Assembly (NCBI GenBank): GCA_016735295.1
Contig: JAERRU010000009.1
Coordinates: 37,937-101,936 of the forward strand
DNA from: SAR324 cluster bacterium
GTDB taxonomy: Bacteria; SAR324; XYD2-FULL-50-16; JAERRU01
DNA length: 64,000 bases
Direction: 5' to 3'
The translations under genes and the position numbers were made by a program. The notes below the pieces were generated by a model. That model saw only the letters and a list, made by a program, of their open reading frames with translations. It was not told where the DNA came from and did not search any database. This document shows, one piece after another, positions 1-8,163 of the stretch (position 1 is its first letter; every line of letters begins with the position of its first letter).

Positions 1-851
1 AAGAAGTATTTGGCATCATGATTTTTATTATTAATATTTGTTGATTCCTCATCATCAAAAAATAATCTACGATCACTGTCTTGAATGGGTAAGCCTTCAT
101 GTTGGCTAGAAATTTTAATTAATACTTGGTTTGGGGCAGGTAGGCTTTGGCTAGTTATTTTTACGTAAGGGGTGTGTAAGCTTAGCGTGACTAACAGGTC
201 ATCCTTTTGTTTTTGGTAAGAAATATGTTTAATGAATTCAGATTGTAAAGAAGTGGGTTTAAATTCTAAATTAGTATTTTTCAGAGTTAATTCTAGTTTA
301 ACATCGGGCAAGGAGCGGGTGATTAGGCGGTAATTAGCTGGTTTATTTAAAATAAAGGCGAGCTGTTCATTTTTCACCTCACGAATCAAAACAACTTTTT
401 TGAGGGCATCGGGGGAATTAGCAAGATATCCCTTGGTTGATGTTACTGGATAAAGTTTAATGCTTAATGTTCCCTCTATAAGATTAGATACAAACACATT
501 ATGAGCTATATCATTAGTTTTCTTTTGTAATTTAATCCACACTTGGTTTGGTTCAATCTTAGATATAGTAACAAAATCAAGAATATTACTTTCAAATGCG
601 TCAACTTTAGCGAGTGATTTAGGTACTGAGGCATTTCTTATTTTAATAGTGATGATATTTTTTTCAGGAAAATCTACTATTTCATAATTAGGAAAACGAT
701 CTGATTTAATGGTAAAGGTCGCGTAATTTTCATAATGATCAACATAATAGTCTCTCACAATGTTGGTAGTCAGGGCACTAGCAGGGAATAAGCCTGATAT
801 GCTTAAGATACTAGATAATATAAATATAAAAAATTTTTTCTGGTGAAGCAT
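1..851 (-). CDS. Exported protein with weak AMIN-like character, C-terminus cut by window edge
   Basis: This reading frame is absent from the ORF track because it runs off the left edge. Reading the minus strand from the ATG at 851 gives about 283 codons with no stop. The N-terminus is a clear signal peptide (basic MLHQKK, a hydrophobic stretch, then a small-residue site near FPASA). The mature part is beta-strand rich, alternating charged and hydrophobic residues, and contains two similar blocks that loosely recall AMIN domains of periplasmic proteins that bind peptidoglycan or secretion machinery. No catalytic domain is visible in the part present. I do not recognise the family with certainty. 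The divergent neighbour is a ccsA/ypjD-type gene. Confidence 0.6.
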   Translation of the reverse strand, partial: MLHQKKFFIFILSSILSISGLFPASALTTNIVRDYYVDHYENYATFTIKSDRFPNYEIVDFPEKNIITIKIRNASVPKSLAKVDAFESNILDFVTISKIEPNQVWIKLQKKTNDIAHNVFVSNLIEGTLSIKLYPVTSTKGYLANSPDALKKVVLIREVKNEQLAFILNKPANYRLITRSLPDVKLELTLKNTNLEFKPTSLQSEFIKHISYQKQKDDLLVTLSLHTPYVKITSQSLPAPNQVLIKISSQHEGLPIQDSDRRLFFDDEESTNINNKNHDAKYF

Positions 852-1019
852 TTTTTATAGCATTTAGATAATTAAGAGATGATTAAGAGATAATAAAAAA
901 ATTCCTATAAGAGCCAGTTAAAAGCAAATTTGGTGCAAAAAATCTACTAATTTTAAATCAACTAGGCTATACCTACTAAACAAACATTTTTAAAATTATA
1001 AAAATAATAAAAAATAATT

Positions 1020-1814
1020 TTGCTGTATATAGCTGATAGCCTGATAATCATTGGTTACCTGATAAGTTGGTTTTTATTTGTCGGGGTAATTTTTAGAGCG
1101 CACATGCTTCGTGGGGCGATGATATTATTTTGGATAGTAAGTATTTTTTTGGCTACTGAGCTAGGATTTATTTTAATTACGGCAGGCACAAATTTTTTAT
1201 TTGGCCATTACTGGGTAAATATTTTTTCGTTGGTAGTGGTGGTGGGATTAGTATTTTTGCCAAGAGCATTTTTGGTTAATTATGGCTTGGTAGTAGCAAT
1301 TTTTTTGCCTTTGGTGATGTTGTTGGGTCGATTTATGAATAATCTCGATTTAAGTGCCAGATTTGGAGAAACCGCGATCTACAATGAAAAATTACTCACA
1401 ATCCACGTGCTATTAATGGCCTCGGCATATTTAGCGTTTAGCCTGAATTTTTTGAGTTCTCTATCATTTCTAAGACTCAATATACTATTAAAAGCAGGAG
1501 AATTAAAAAATCCACTAGCTGGTAGATGGAACGTGACCTTGTTAAATAAACTAAACCACCGCCTATTATTGATGGGGATAATCTTGATTGCTCTAGGAAT
1601 GCTAGTAAGTTTATTTTTCATAGAATTTAATAAACTAATCACAATTTCTCACTGGGTCAGAATATTCATGCCTATAGGGCTACTTTTAGTGGGCAGTTGG
1701 GTGGTGATGGATTGTTATAAAAAGGGAGTTAGAGGCCGGTTATTGGCTCGTCGGTCAATATTTGTATTTGTGTTATCTATGGCTTCTTTGCTTTACGAAT
1801 TTGTGCAGATTTAA
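1020..1814 (+). CDS. CcsA/YpjD-type inner-membrane protein (cytochrome c assembly family)
   Basis: A 264-residue protein with about eight hydrophobic membrane segments. The middle segment begins HVLLMASAY, and the C-terminus carries the family block GVRGRLLARRSIFVFVLSMA, which matches the end of YpjD-like CcsA-family proteins (G-x-R-G-R...). CcsA relatives handle heme or assist cytochrome c maturation; the YpjD subgroup is poorly characterised. The only possible start in this region is TTG at 1020, with no Shine-Dalgarno sequence. A membrane-anchored cytochrome c is encoded 2.7 kb downstream, which fits a role in heme proteins but does not prove it. It ends 4 bp from the convergent yggU. Confidence 0.75.
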   Translation: MLYIADSLIIIGYLISWFLFVGVIFRAHMLRGAMILFWIVSIFLATELGFILITAGTNFLFGHYWVNIFSLVVVVGLVFLPRAFLVNYGLVVAIFLPLVMLLGRFMNNLDLSARFGETAIYNEKLLTIHVLLMASAYLAFSLNFLSSLSFLRLNILLKAGELKNPLAGRWNVTLLNKLNHRLLLMGIILIALGMLVSLFFIEFNKLITISHWVRIFMPIGLLLVGSWVVMDCYKKGVRGRLLARRSIFVFVLSMASLLYEFVQI

Positions 1815-1818
1815 TTAA

Positions 1819-2061
1819 TTATGGGGTAGTAATTTTAAATATTTTACGATTATTCTTTGCTCCCTTGATAAGTAAAATTTTATTTTTAGGAACCCGAAAA
1901 TTTTTAGCAAGAAAATCTATCGCTTCACGGTTAGCTTGCCCATTTACGGGTGGTTTTTTGATGTATAATATTTTGTAACCATCGTCTAGCATGTTTCCCC
2001 AACAAGTTTTTTGTTTGGCGGTGATCACCTTAACTAAAATTAATTTAGTTTTTTCATGCAT
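1819..2061 (-). CDS. yggU: DUF167/YggU family small protein
   Basis: An 80-residue soluble protein with the DUF167 signature: an N-terminal strand (ILVKVITAKQKT), the central block KPPVNGQANREAIDFLAK, and a C-terminal I-x-x-G-x-x-x-R-x-K-x-x-x-I segment. Function is unknown across bacteria despite wide conservation. Its start codon overlaps the recJ stop by one base (TAATG), so it is probably translated together with recJ. The length is normal for the family. Confidence 0.85.
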   Translation of the reverse strand: MHEKTKLILVKVITAKQKTCWGNMLDDGYKILYIKKPPVNGQANREAIDFLAKNFRVPKNKILLIKGAKNNRKIFKITTP

Positions 2062-3788
2062 TAATTAGCAGGGGCTAAAGCGTTGATGATAATTTGTAGA
2101 TAGGTATAGCGGCCATTTTTTTTTAATAATAAGCTACCCATAATATCCCAAAGCCCAGCATCAAATTCAGGTAAATAATCGCCAAATATTATCAAATCAG
2201 TCTGCCTATTTAGCCGCCATTTAGTTAAAATATTGTTAGTATAGCTAGGTGATTTTAAAGATATTCCTTTGAATAAAAAGCTGGGCCGCAAGTTTTGCAT
2301 ACCAAAGGGGGCTAATACTTCTAAGGCGTCATAAAGCTCTCTAGTGGCCATCCAAGGGAATAATTCTAAATCGGCTAAAGGCGTTATGGTAGATGTTATA
2401 TTTTGCTCAGATACTAGTTCTTCATATAATTTACAAAAATCACTTTTAAAGATAGCTAATTTTTCTTCTTTCATTTGAAAGGCAGCCGCTTGGCTGTGCC
2501 CCCCAAATCTTTCAAAGTGGTGTTGTAATTTATTTAATATAGTTAGTAAATTCACCTGAGCAGGCGATCTGCACGAGGCTTTTAATTGATCATTTTTTGC
2601 TGATGACAAAACAACCGCGGGCACGCCTAATTGTTGTGAAAGATTGCCAGCGATAATGCCAATCAATCCTTCATGGAAGCTATCATCGTATACGATAGCA
2701 GGAGAGTTAAGGGCATCATTTTTTATGCTTTCTAGGGCACTTTTTAGCATATCTTTTTGGCGAACTTTTCTTTGTTGATTTAGTTTGGCGAGGTGGTTAA
2801 ATCTTATTTTACTATCATCTAAGTTAGTGCTCATTAAAAAATCAAATGCTAATTTTCCGTGGCTAATGCGCCCAGCGGCATTGATTAAAGGAGCTATTTG
2901 AAAAGCTATTCCCTCACCAGTCAAGGTATCAGCCTGTAGATGTTTTTGTAGCCGGGTGAGATAAAAAGGTTGTTTTTGTGGCTCTTTTTGCCACCAAAGA
3001 TTTATTCTTTTTAAGCCGTGATAAACAAAAATTCTGTTTAATCCAATAACAGGAGCCTGGTCAGCAATAGTGCCTAGCGTTACTAAATCCAAAAAATTAA
3101 CTAAGTTAGGCACAGCCAAATCTTTGCTATCCCACCAGCCGAGGTCTCTAAGGACACGCCTAAGTTGAATCAACAAAAGATAAACTACACCAACGCCAGC
3201 GATATCTTTATCAGGATAAGAACAACCACTTTGTTTGGGATTAACAAATAGGCTTTTTGATGGAGCACTTTGTGAGTCTGGTTGGTGATGATCGGTAATA
3301 ATTAGAGTAATTTTTTTGTTTATATAAAAATCCTCTTCGGCAAATATCTTAGAGCCGTTATCAACAGTGATCAAGCACTCAGGCATCAATTTTAGCACAT
3401 CATCCCGCGAGGCCTCATTAATGCCATATCCATGGGTAAATCTATCAGGAATCATCACGGCAAAGTTAGTAAAGCCGATTATTTCAAAAAATCTGGCCAA
3501 TAAAGCCGCCGAGCTAATTCCATCGACGTCATAATCACCGTAAATTACGATTTTTTGCTTATTTTGAATAAATTTAACCAACAATTCAGCAGCAGCAGCA
3601 CAATCTTTTAGTAGTGTTGGATCAGGAATATCTTTTAAAACTGGAGAGTCAAAATTAACATTCCCATGGGCAGTGCGATTTTCTACTAACGATTTTAATA
3701 TATCATTTATGAAACACTGTTTATCCCCATGCCAGTTGGTAAGAGGATAGGAACAATCAATTTTAGTTTTACTTATATTATATGGCAT
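2061..3788 (-). CDS. recJ: Single-stranded-DNA-specific exonuclease RecJ
   Basis: A 575-residue protein of normal RecJ length. The DHH phosphoesterase motifs are in order: YGDYDVDGISSAALL near residue 80, the ITDHHQ motif near 165, and the SHG-type region (NAAGRISHGKLAFD). The DHHA1 part near 395-425 ends with RFGGHSQAAAFQM, and an OB-fold follows. RecJ degrades single-stranded DNA 5' to 3' in recombinational and mismatch repair. It lies in a minus-strand run ridA-recJ-yggU with a 20-bp gap to ridA. Confidence 0.96.
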   Translation of the reverse strand: MPYNISKTKIDCSYPLTNWHGDKQCFINDILKSLVENRTAHGNVNFDSPVLKDIPDPTLLKDCAAAAELLVKFIQNKQKIVIYGDYDVDGISSAALLARFFEIIGFTNFAVMIPDRFTHGYGINEASRDDVLKLMPECLITVDNGSKIFAEEDFYINKKITLIITDHHQPDSQSAPSKSLFVNPKQSGCSYPDKDIAGVGVVYLLLIQLRRVLRDLGWWDSKDLAVPNLVNFLDLVTLGTIADQAPVIGLNRIFVYHGLKRINLWWQKEPQKQPFYLTRLQKHLQADTLTGEGIAFQIAPLINAAGRISHGKLAFDFLMSTNLDDSKIRFNHLAKLNQQRKVRQKDMLKSALESIKNDALNSPAIVYDDSFHEGLIGIIAGNLSQQLGVPAVVLSSAKNDQLKASCRSPAQVNLLTILNKLQHHFERFGGHSQAAAFQMKEEKLAIFKSDFCKLYEELVSEQNITSTITPLADLELFPWMATRELYDALEVLAPFGMQNLRPSFLFKGISLKSPSYTNNILTKWRLNRQTDLIIFGDYLPEFDAGLWDIMGSLLLKKNGRYTYLQIIINALAPAN

Positions 3789-3808
3789 ATAATAGCGTCA
3801 CAAAATAG

Positions 3809-4195
3809 CTAGGCTTTGCAAAGAGCGGTTACTTCAATTTCAACTAACGAATCGAGTGGTAATCTCGCTACTTGCACGGCAAATCTAGCTGGTTTGTGAT
3901 TTTTAAAGTATTTGGCATAAACTTGATTAATATCAGCAAACGAGTTCATATCAGCTAAATAGATGCCACATTTTACTATATCATTCAAATCTAACTCAGC
4001 GGCTTCTAGCACATAAATGATATTTCTAAATACTTGCTCAGTTTGTTCAATAATACCGCCAGACACTATTTTTCCGCTAGCTGGGTCAAGGGGGATTTGC
4101 CCCGAACAAAATAAAAATCCACCGGCTTTAATGGCATGTGAATAAGGACCTACAGGTTGAGGGGCTTTGCTTGAATTTATGACTTGTTGTTTCAT
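3809..4195 (-). CDS. ridA: RidA/YjgF/YER057c family enamine/imine deaminase
   Basis: A 128-residue protein matching RidA end to end: APQPVGPYSHAIKAGGFLFCSGQIPLDP at the N-terminus and VQVARLPLDSLVEIEVTA at the C-terminus. The Arg and Glu of that last block are the residues that position the 2-aminoacrylate-type substrate in active RidA proteins. RidA hydrolyses reactive enamines formed by PLP enzymes. It is the first gene of the ridA-recJ-yggU group. Confidence 0.95.
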   Translation of the reverse strand: MKQQVINSSKAPQPVGPYSHAIKAGGFLFCSGQIPLDPASGKIVSGGIIEQTEQVFRNIIYVLEAAELDLNDIVKCGIYLADMNSFADINQVYAKYFKNHKPARFAVQVARLPLDSLVEIEVTALCKA

Positions 4196-4376
4196 GGGTT
4201 TTATTATGTTTAAAAATTTTATGGGAATTTCCTATTAATATATGGAAAGTAAATTTTTGATGATTAATTTCATCTATAATAATAATAGGATAAAAATAAT
4301 TATACTATATTATATGAATGATAAAAATTAATCACATAAAAATCAATAATAAAAGTCATTATTTTTTTAAAAAAAC

Positions 4377-4413
4377 TTGACTATAGCTACCCGCAGGGGT
4401 TAAAAATAGTCAA
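4377..4413. promoter_or_regulatory. Two-tier inverted repeat upstream of the cytochrome c gene
   Basis: Perfect 8-bp arms TTGACTAT and ATAGTCAA enclose an inner ACCC-GCAG-GGGT hairpin. The structure ends 51 bp before the cytochrome c start. There is no U-tract, so it is not a normal terminator. It could be an operator or an mRNA leader structure; no known motif was recognised. The rest of the 4196-4464 gap is A+T-rich with no other feature seen. Confidence 0.35.
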
Positions 4414-4464
4414 AAGAATTTAAATTTTAACGGAAATACACAGAAACACTGCATATTTATAAAC

Positions 4465-5232
4465 ATGGCGGTTCTAGATTTTATAATGCCTAGCGTGGCT
4501 TTGATAGTAGTGATAATGCTTTTTACAATTCCAGGCATTTGGTCATTATTTTTTACGGCAGCACTTTTTGGTACTTTTCTTGGTGAAGCTGAGAAATTTT
4601 TATTAAAATTATCTCAAAAAAATCCAGCTAAGGCAAAGACATCAGAGATTGATCCGTTAGCTGAGGGAGGGTCGGCAAACGATTTTCCAAGTACAAAAAA
4701 CCGATTGGGTTTGTATTTTGGTAGAATATCGCTGGTGGTGATGGTGATATCACCGGTATTGATTACTACCGGGGTTGCGGCTTATTTTTTATCTACTTTT
4801 GTAAGCACTAAACCTGTTGTAGAGCAAAGTGATTTTTTGCTTCCAGAACCAGTAGTTACCAATAAAGAGATTGATAAAGAGAGTATTTTTGTTGATAATT
4901 GCTCAGTTTGTCACCAAACAAATGGGTTAGGAATAACAGATACTTTTCCTCCTTTAGTAGGCTCATCTTGGGTTAATGGAGACCCTGAAGTAATGGCTAA
5001 GATAGTTTTAAATGGGTTAACTGGTGAAATTATTGTTAAAGATAAAGTTTATAATAATGTGATGCCAGGCTTTTCTGGGGTGCTAAGTGATGAAGAGATA
5101 GTAGCGGTGATAAATCATGTTAGATCTTCATGGGGAAATGAAGGAAACGATGAAATCACCATAGATACTTTAGCTGAAGTTAAAGACAGTTTAAATAATC
5201 GCTCCACCGCATTTACGGCTGATGAGTTGTGA
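4465..5232 (+). CDS. Membrane-anchored mono-heme cytochrome c
   Basis: A 255-residue protein with two N-terminal membrane segments (about residues 5-40 and 85-112) separated by a hydrophilic loop, then a periplasmic class I cytochrome c domain. The heme site is CSVCH near residues 146-150 and the probable Met ligand lies in NNVMPGF. The FPPLVGS and VLNGLTGEI blocks are typical of cytochromes of terminal oxidase chains. It would carry electrons on the outer face of the inner membrane. No oxidase subunit genes are in the window, so its partner is unknown. Confidence 0.85.
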   Translation: MAVLDFIMPSVALIVVIMLFTIPGIWSLFFTAALFGTFLGEAEKFLLKLSQKNPAKAKTSEIDPLAEGGSANDFPSTKNRLGLYFGRISLVVMVISPVLITTGVAAYFLSTFVSTKPVVEQSDFLLPEPVVTNKEIDKESIFVDNCSVCHQTNGLGITDTFPPLVGSSWVNGDPEVMAKIVLNGLTGEIIVKDKVYNNVMPGFSGVLSDEEIVAVINHVRSSWGNEGNDEITIDTLAEVKDSLNNRSTAFTADEL

Positions 5233-5268
5233 TTAATTACGGTTAATTACGGTTAATTTCCTGCTGTT

Positions 5269-7095
5269 TTACTCAGACTCATCTTGCTGAAAGTAAGTTT
5301 CAGCTTGAATTTTATTAAGTTGATCTATCTCAAAAATTAATTCTCGCTCTTCTTTTTTAAGGGACTCACTTTCAATAAGGCTCTTATATTTCAAAGGAGT
5401 TTTGTGTTTTTCGATAGTCTCAATTAAAAGGGGCAAAACCTGATTTTCACTAATAACTTTTTTTGCTTCTTGTGCATTAGGCAGCACTATCCCGTAAAGA
5501 TTTTGTGATGTTTGCACTAGAGCGTGGCCTCGTTTCAGGTAGGCCCCAGAAAAGCCTCCATCAATATTAATAGCAAAATTATCTCCCGATAACATTTTAT
5601 CACCCTTTTTAATGTCTTTTGGCGTATGGCCAAATACTATTCTTTTAATCGAAAAATCTTTTTTTAATTTATTTTGAAATTTTTTATCAGTAATATTTTT
5701 TTCCCAATGCAAAGTTTTTTCTTTATGGGTAGATTTATCTTTAATAAAATAGCGTTCAAAAGTCTTCATAGCGTGACGGCCATATAAGGGTGATTTTGGC
5801 CCGCACCAGAGGTAAAACATTAAATCAGTTTCTGTTAAATCCTGTTTTTGATCATTTAAATAGCGATGGGCCACTCTATCTATTATTGATTGAATATAGA
5901 CCAATAAAGGTTTTCCCTTGCGACCTAATAATTCCTCATAGTCTCCTTTAGCATTTGAGGGGATTGAGGCGTGGATATTTAAGAAATCTTGGTGGGTATC
6001 AAAAATTAGTGCTTTTTCAATAAATAAACTCATTAAATTTTTAAGCTTTCTGTTGCTCATGAATTGATTTTTTAAATCATCAATCACCTCCTTTTCTCTA
6101 ACATTAAGCTCATTTGCTTGATCAGGATTTAGCGTGGGAAAGTGGGTATCAGTTAAACCATCAGTATTGCTTGTGTTAAGCAATTTTCCTAGTTTATCGA
6201 GCCACAACCGGTTTTCCATTTGATATTCAGGACGCCGTAAAATTGAATCTTCTTGGGTTTTTAACCTGATAATCGCTATAGCCTTTTCTATGCTTCTTCC
6301 ATCAGGTGATTTAGCCCTAAAAGTATCAGGAATTTTGCCATTAGAATAAAATTCAAGAGCAAATTTTTGCAACTTTGATATATCAAAATGCAATCTTTTT
6401 AGTAAATCTAAATGATCATACCGGCAAGTAACTCGCACCACCTCAGCCACTGAAGAATAGTCGCCAGCACAAGCCGCTAGCCATAGTATGTCATGGTTTC
6501 CCCAAATCATGGAAAGCCTTTTTTTGTAATAAGGAAGCTTCAAAGTGCGAATTATTTTTTCAGGCGTAGGCCCTCGATCAAATATATCACCCAACACAAT
6601 AATTCTATCGGGAATTGTATCTAGGATACTTTGTGATAAATCTCTAATTACATAATTAAATAATTCACCTTGATCGAAAAAACATAAAGGTAAATTTTGT
6701 GGAGCTAGATTTATTTGTAAAAGTAATTTAGATAACCGGTGCCTAGTTTCAATTAACTTGCGGGCATTTAGATGTTGAGCTTTATGTGATAGTATTTTGA
6801 GCAAATTTAATAAGGCGTCGTGGCGAGATATTTTAATATCAGATGACCACCTTTTGCGGCGAATTAATCTAGTAATATTTTTGATAAATAGGTCGTCTTT
6901 AGAGTCTAGGGCTTCTTGAGCAGTAGTGTAAAGCATCCCAAAACGACCTTGGAGAACTCTGATAAATCTATCTCCATCTCCATGTAAATCACTGATCCAA
7001 AGAGTGCTGGCGATATTAGATTCAAGGCGCGCTCTGATTTGGAGAATTTTTTCCCCAATTTCTCTTATGGTAGCACTAGAAAATTTGAAATTCAC
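5269..7095 (-). CDS. fbp: Class III fructose-1,6-bisphosphatase (metallophosphatase type)
   Basis: A 608-residue protein, close to the roughly 640 residues of Firmicutes-type class III FBPases and quite unlike class I or II enzymes. Calcineurin-fold metal motifs are in order: SDLHGDGDRF near 34, VLGDIFDRGP near 167, WGNHDILW near 198 followed by the family block AEVVRVTCRYDHLDLL, and FGHTPKDIKKG near 490. It should dephosphorylate fructose 1,6-bisphosphate in gluconeogenesis. It is transcribed divergently from the LPS-associated cluster; the 218-bp gap must hold both promoters. The link between the two is inference. Confidence 0.85.
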   Translation of the reverse strand: MNFKFSSATIREIGEKILQIRARLESNIASTLWISDLHGDGDRFIRVLQGRFGMLYTTAQEALDSKDDLFIKNITRLIRRKRWSSDIKISRHDALLNLLKILSHKAQHLNARKLIETRHRLSKLLLQINLAPQNLPLCFFDQGELFNYVIRDLSQSILDTIPDRIIVLGDIFDRGPTPEKIIRTLKLPYYKKRLSMIWGNHDILWLAACAGDYSSVAEVVRVTCRYDHLDLLKRLHFDISKLQKFALEFYSNGKIPDTFRAKSPDGRSIEKAIAIIRLKTQEDSILRRPEYQMENRLWLDKLGKLLNTSNTDGLTDTHFPTLNPDQANELNVREKEVIDDLKNQFMSNRKLKNLMSLFIEKALIFDTHQDFLNIHASIPSNAKGDYEELLGRKGKPLLVYIQSIIDRVAHRYLNDQKQDLTETDLMFYLWCGPKSPLYGRHAMKTFERYFIKDKSTHKEKTLHWEKNITDKKFQNKLKKDFSIKRIVFGHTPKDIKKGDKMLSGDNFAINIDGGFSGAYLKRGHALVQTSQNLYGIVLPNAQEAKKVISENQVLPLLIETIEKHKTPLKYKSLIESESLKKEERELIFEIDQLNKIQAETYFQQDESE

Positions 7096-7313
7096 AATCC
7101 TTTAAGAAAAACAATCGTCTATCAAACAAACATCAAGTAAAAAATCATATATAGATTTATTTATATAAATAGTATCTTTTTACTTAAGAGGCAATAAAAA
7201 TTAAGAAAAAGTTGCCTGTCTGGTTGTAAAATAAATCAATATGTGCGACATTTTTTGCTTGATGGTTTAGTTGATCTTGGAGGAAATATTTTTTCTTTAG
7301 TTACTTTGAACTG

Positions 7314-7643
7314 GTGAATATTGTCGTAAAAAAAGATAATGATACTTACGTTGCCGTAAGAATATCTGATGAAGGTACTTTTAAAAAAATACAATGGCTT
7401 TGGGGAAAGACTGATTTTATTAGTTTTTTCGCTCAAGAGCAAAAGATATGGAGATGTCAAAGAGTGTGTTTGATGAAAAATAGTTCGCTCTATGATTTTG
7501 TAGAGACTAGCCACCACGGAGCAATGTTTGAAGAAACTAGGTGGGTTTATGAAAGTGAAGAAATTTATATTGAATTACCAATTCACTTTTCTCACCTGAT
7601 GATTGAAATTAGTAATAGCTTGTTAGCTAGGTCTTTAGCATGA
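7314..7643 (+). CDS. Uncharacterised 109-aa protein, first gene of the LPS-associated run
   Basis: I do not recognise this protein. It is soluble, mixed alpha/beta, with two Trp-rich patches and a Glu-rich segment (ETRWVYESEEIYIELP). The only start in frame is GTG at 7314. A good GGAGG at 7279-7283 lies 30 bp too far upstream, so either the start is weakly translated or a non-standard start is used. The stop overlaps the next start as ATGA, which indicates translational coupling with the membrane protein that follows. It is a credible gene because of that coupling and the tight run behind it. Confidence 0.6.
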   Translation: MNIVVKKDNDTYVAVRISDEGTFKKIQWLWGKTDFISFFAQEQKIWRCQRVCLMKNSSLYDFVETSHHGAMFEETRWVYESEEIYIELPIHFSHLMIEISNSLLARSLA

Positions 7644-8155
7644 CTTGGTACCTAGGTGGGGCCGTCCTCACAATATTTTTCATCATTTTACTTAAAAGGG
7701 TGATTAAGCCCAATAGAGTCAAACAAAAACGCCATCAACGGCTAATTAAAGCTATCACGAGCGAAGATTTCTCCCCTACTGCCAACCAGCGGTTAGTCGC
7801 TTTTTTGCATAAGGGGATAAATAAACTTTGCTTGAGTGAAGATGGAAAAATATATGGAGTATCTTTTAAAAATAAACAACCTTCTGAGTTACCGCATGTT
7901 GCAGGCTGTCGATGTGAGTATCAGATTGAACCTATGCGTATTTCTAATATTTTTTCTGCAAAAAAGAGTAAGGCTGAGACATATAAAACTGATTTAGGTG
8001 ATCTGGACTTTTATTCTTATAAGTACTATAAGTATAGTTTGATGATGTTATCTGATGAAGATAAGGAGAAACGAAAAACGATTGAAGATTTGCGATCTAG
8101 CCTTATTATGGACGCTTCTTTTGTTGATAAAGTGAAGCAACACCTAATGGAGTAA
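7640..8155 (+). CDS. Uncharacterised 171-aa single-pass membrane protein
   Basis: The N-terminus is one membrane helix (WYLGGAVLTIFFIILL) followed by a very basic stretch (KRVIKPNRVKQKRHQR), so by the positive-inside rule the remaining 140 residues face the cytoplasm. The cytoplasmic part has an HVAGCRCEY segment and a Tyr-rich DLDFYSYKYYKYS stretch. No family recognised. It overlaps the upstream gene by 4 bp and the 1135-aa gene follows after 8 bp, so the three are almost certainly one unit. Confidence 0.65.
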   Translation: MTWYLGGAVLTIFFIILLKRVIKPNRVKQKRHQRLIKAITSEDFSPTANQRLVAFLHKGINKLCLSEDGKIYGVSFKNKQPSELPHVAGCRCEYQIEPMRISNIFSAKKSKAETYKTDLGDLDFYSYKYYKYSLMMLSDEDKEKRKTIEDLRSSLIMDASFVDKVKQHLME

Positions 8156-8163
8156 TAAATACT

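Noticed and set aside
7236-7517. Minus-strand ORF of 93 aa across the start of the LPS-associated run
   Set aside because: It overlaps the coupled 109-aa gene and has no domain or ribosome-binding site.
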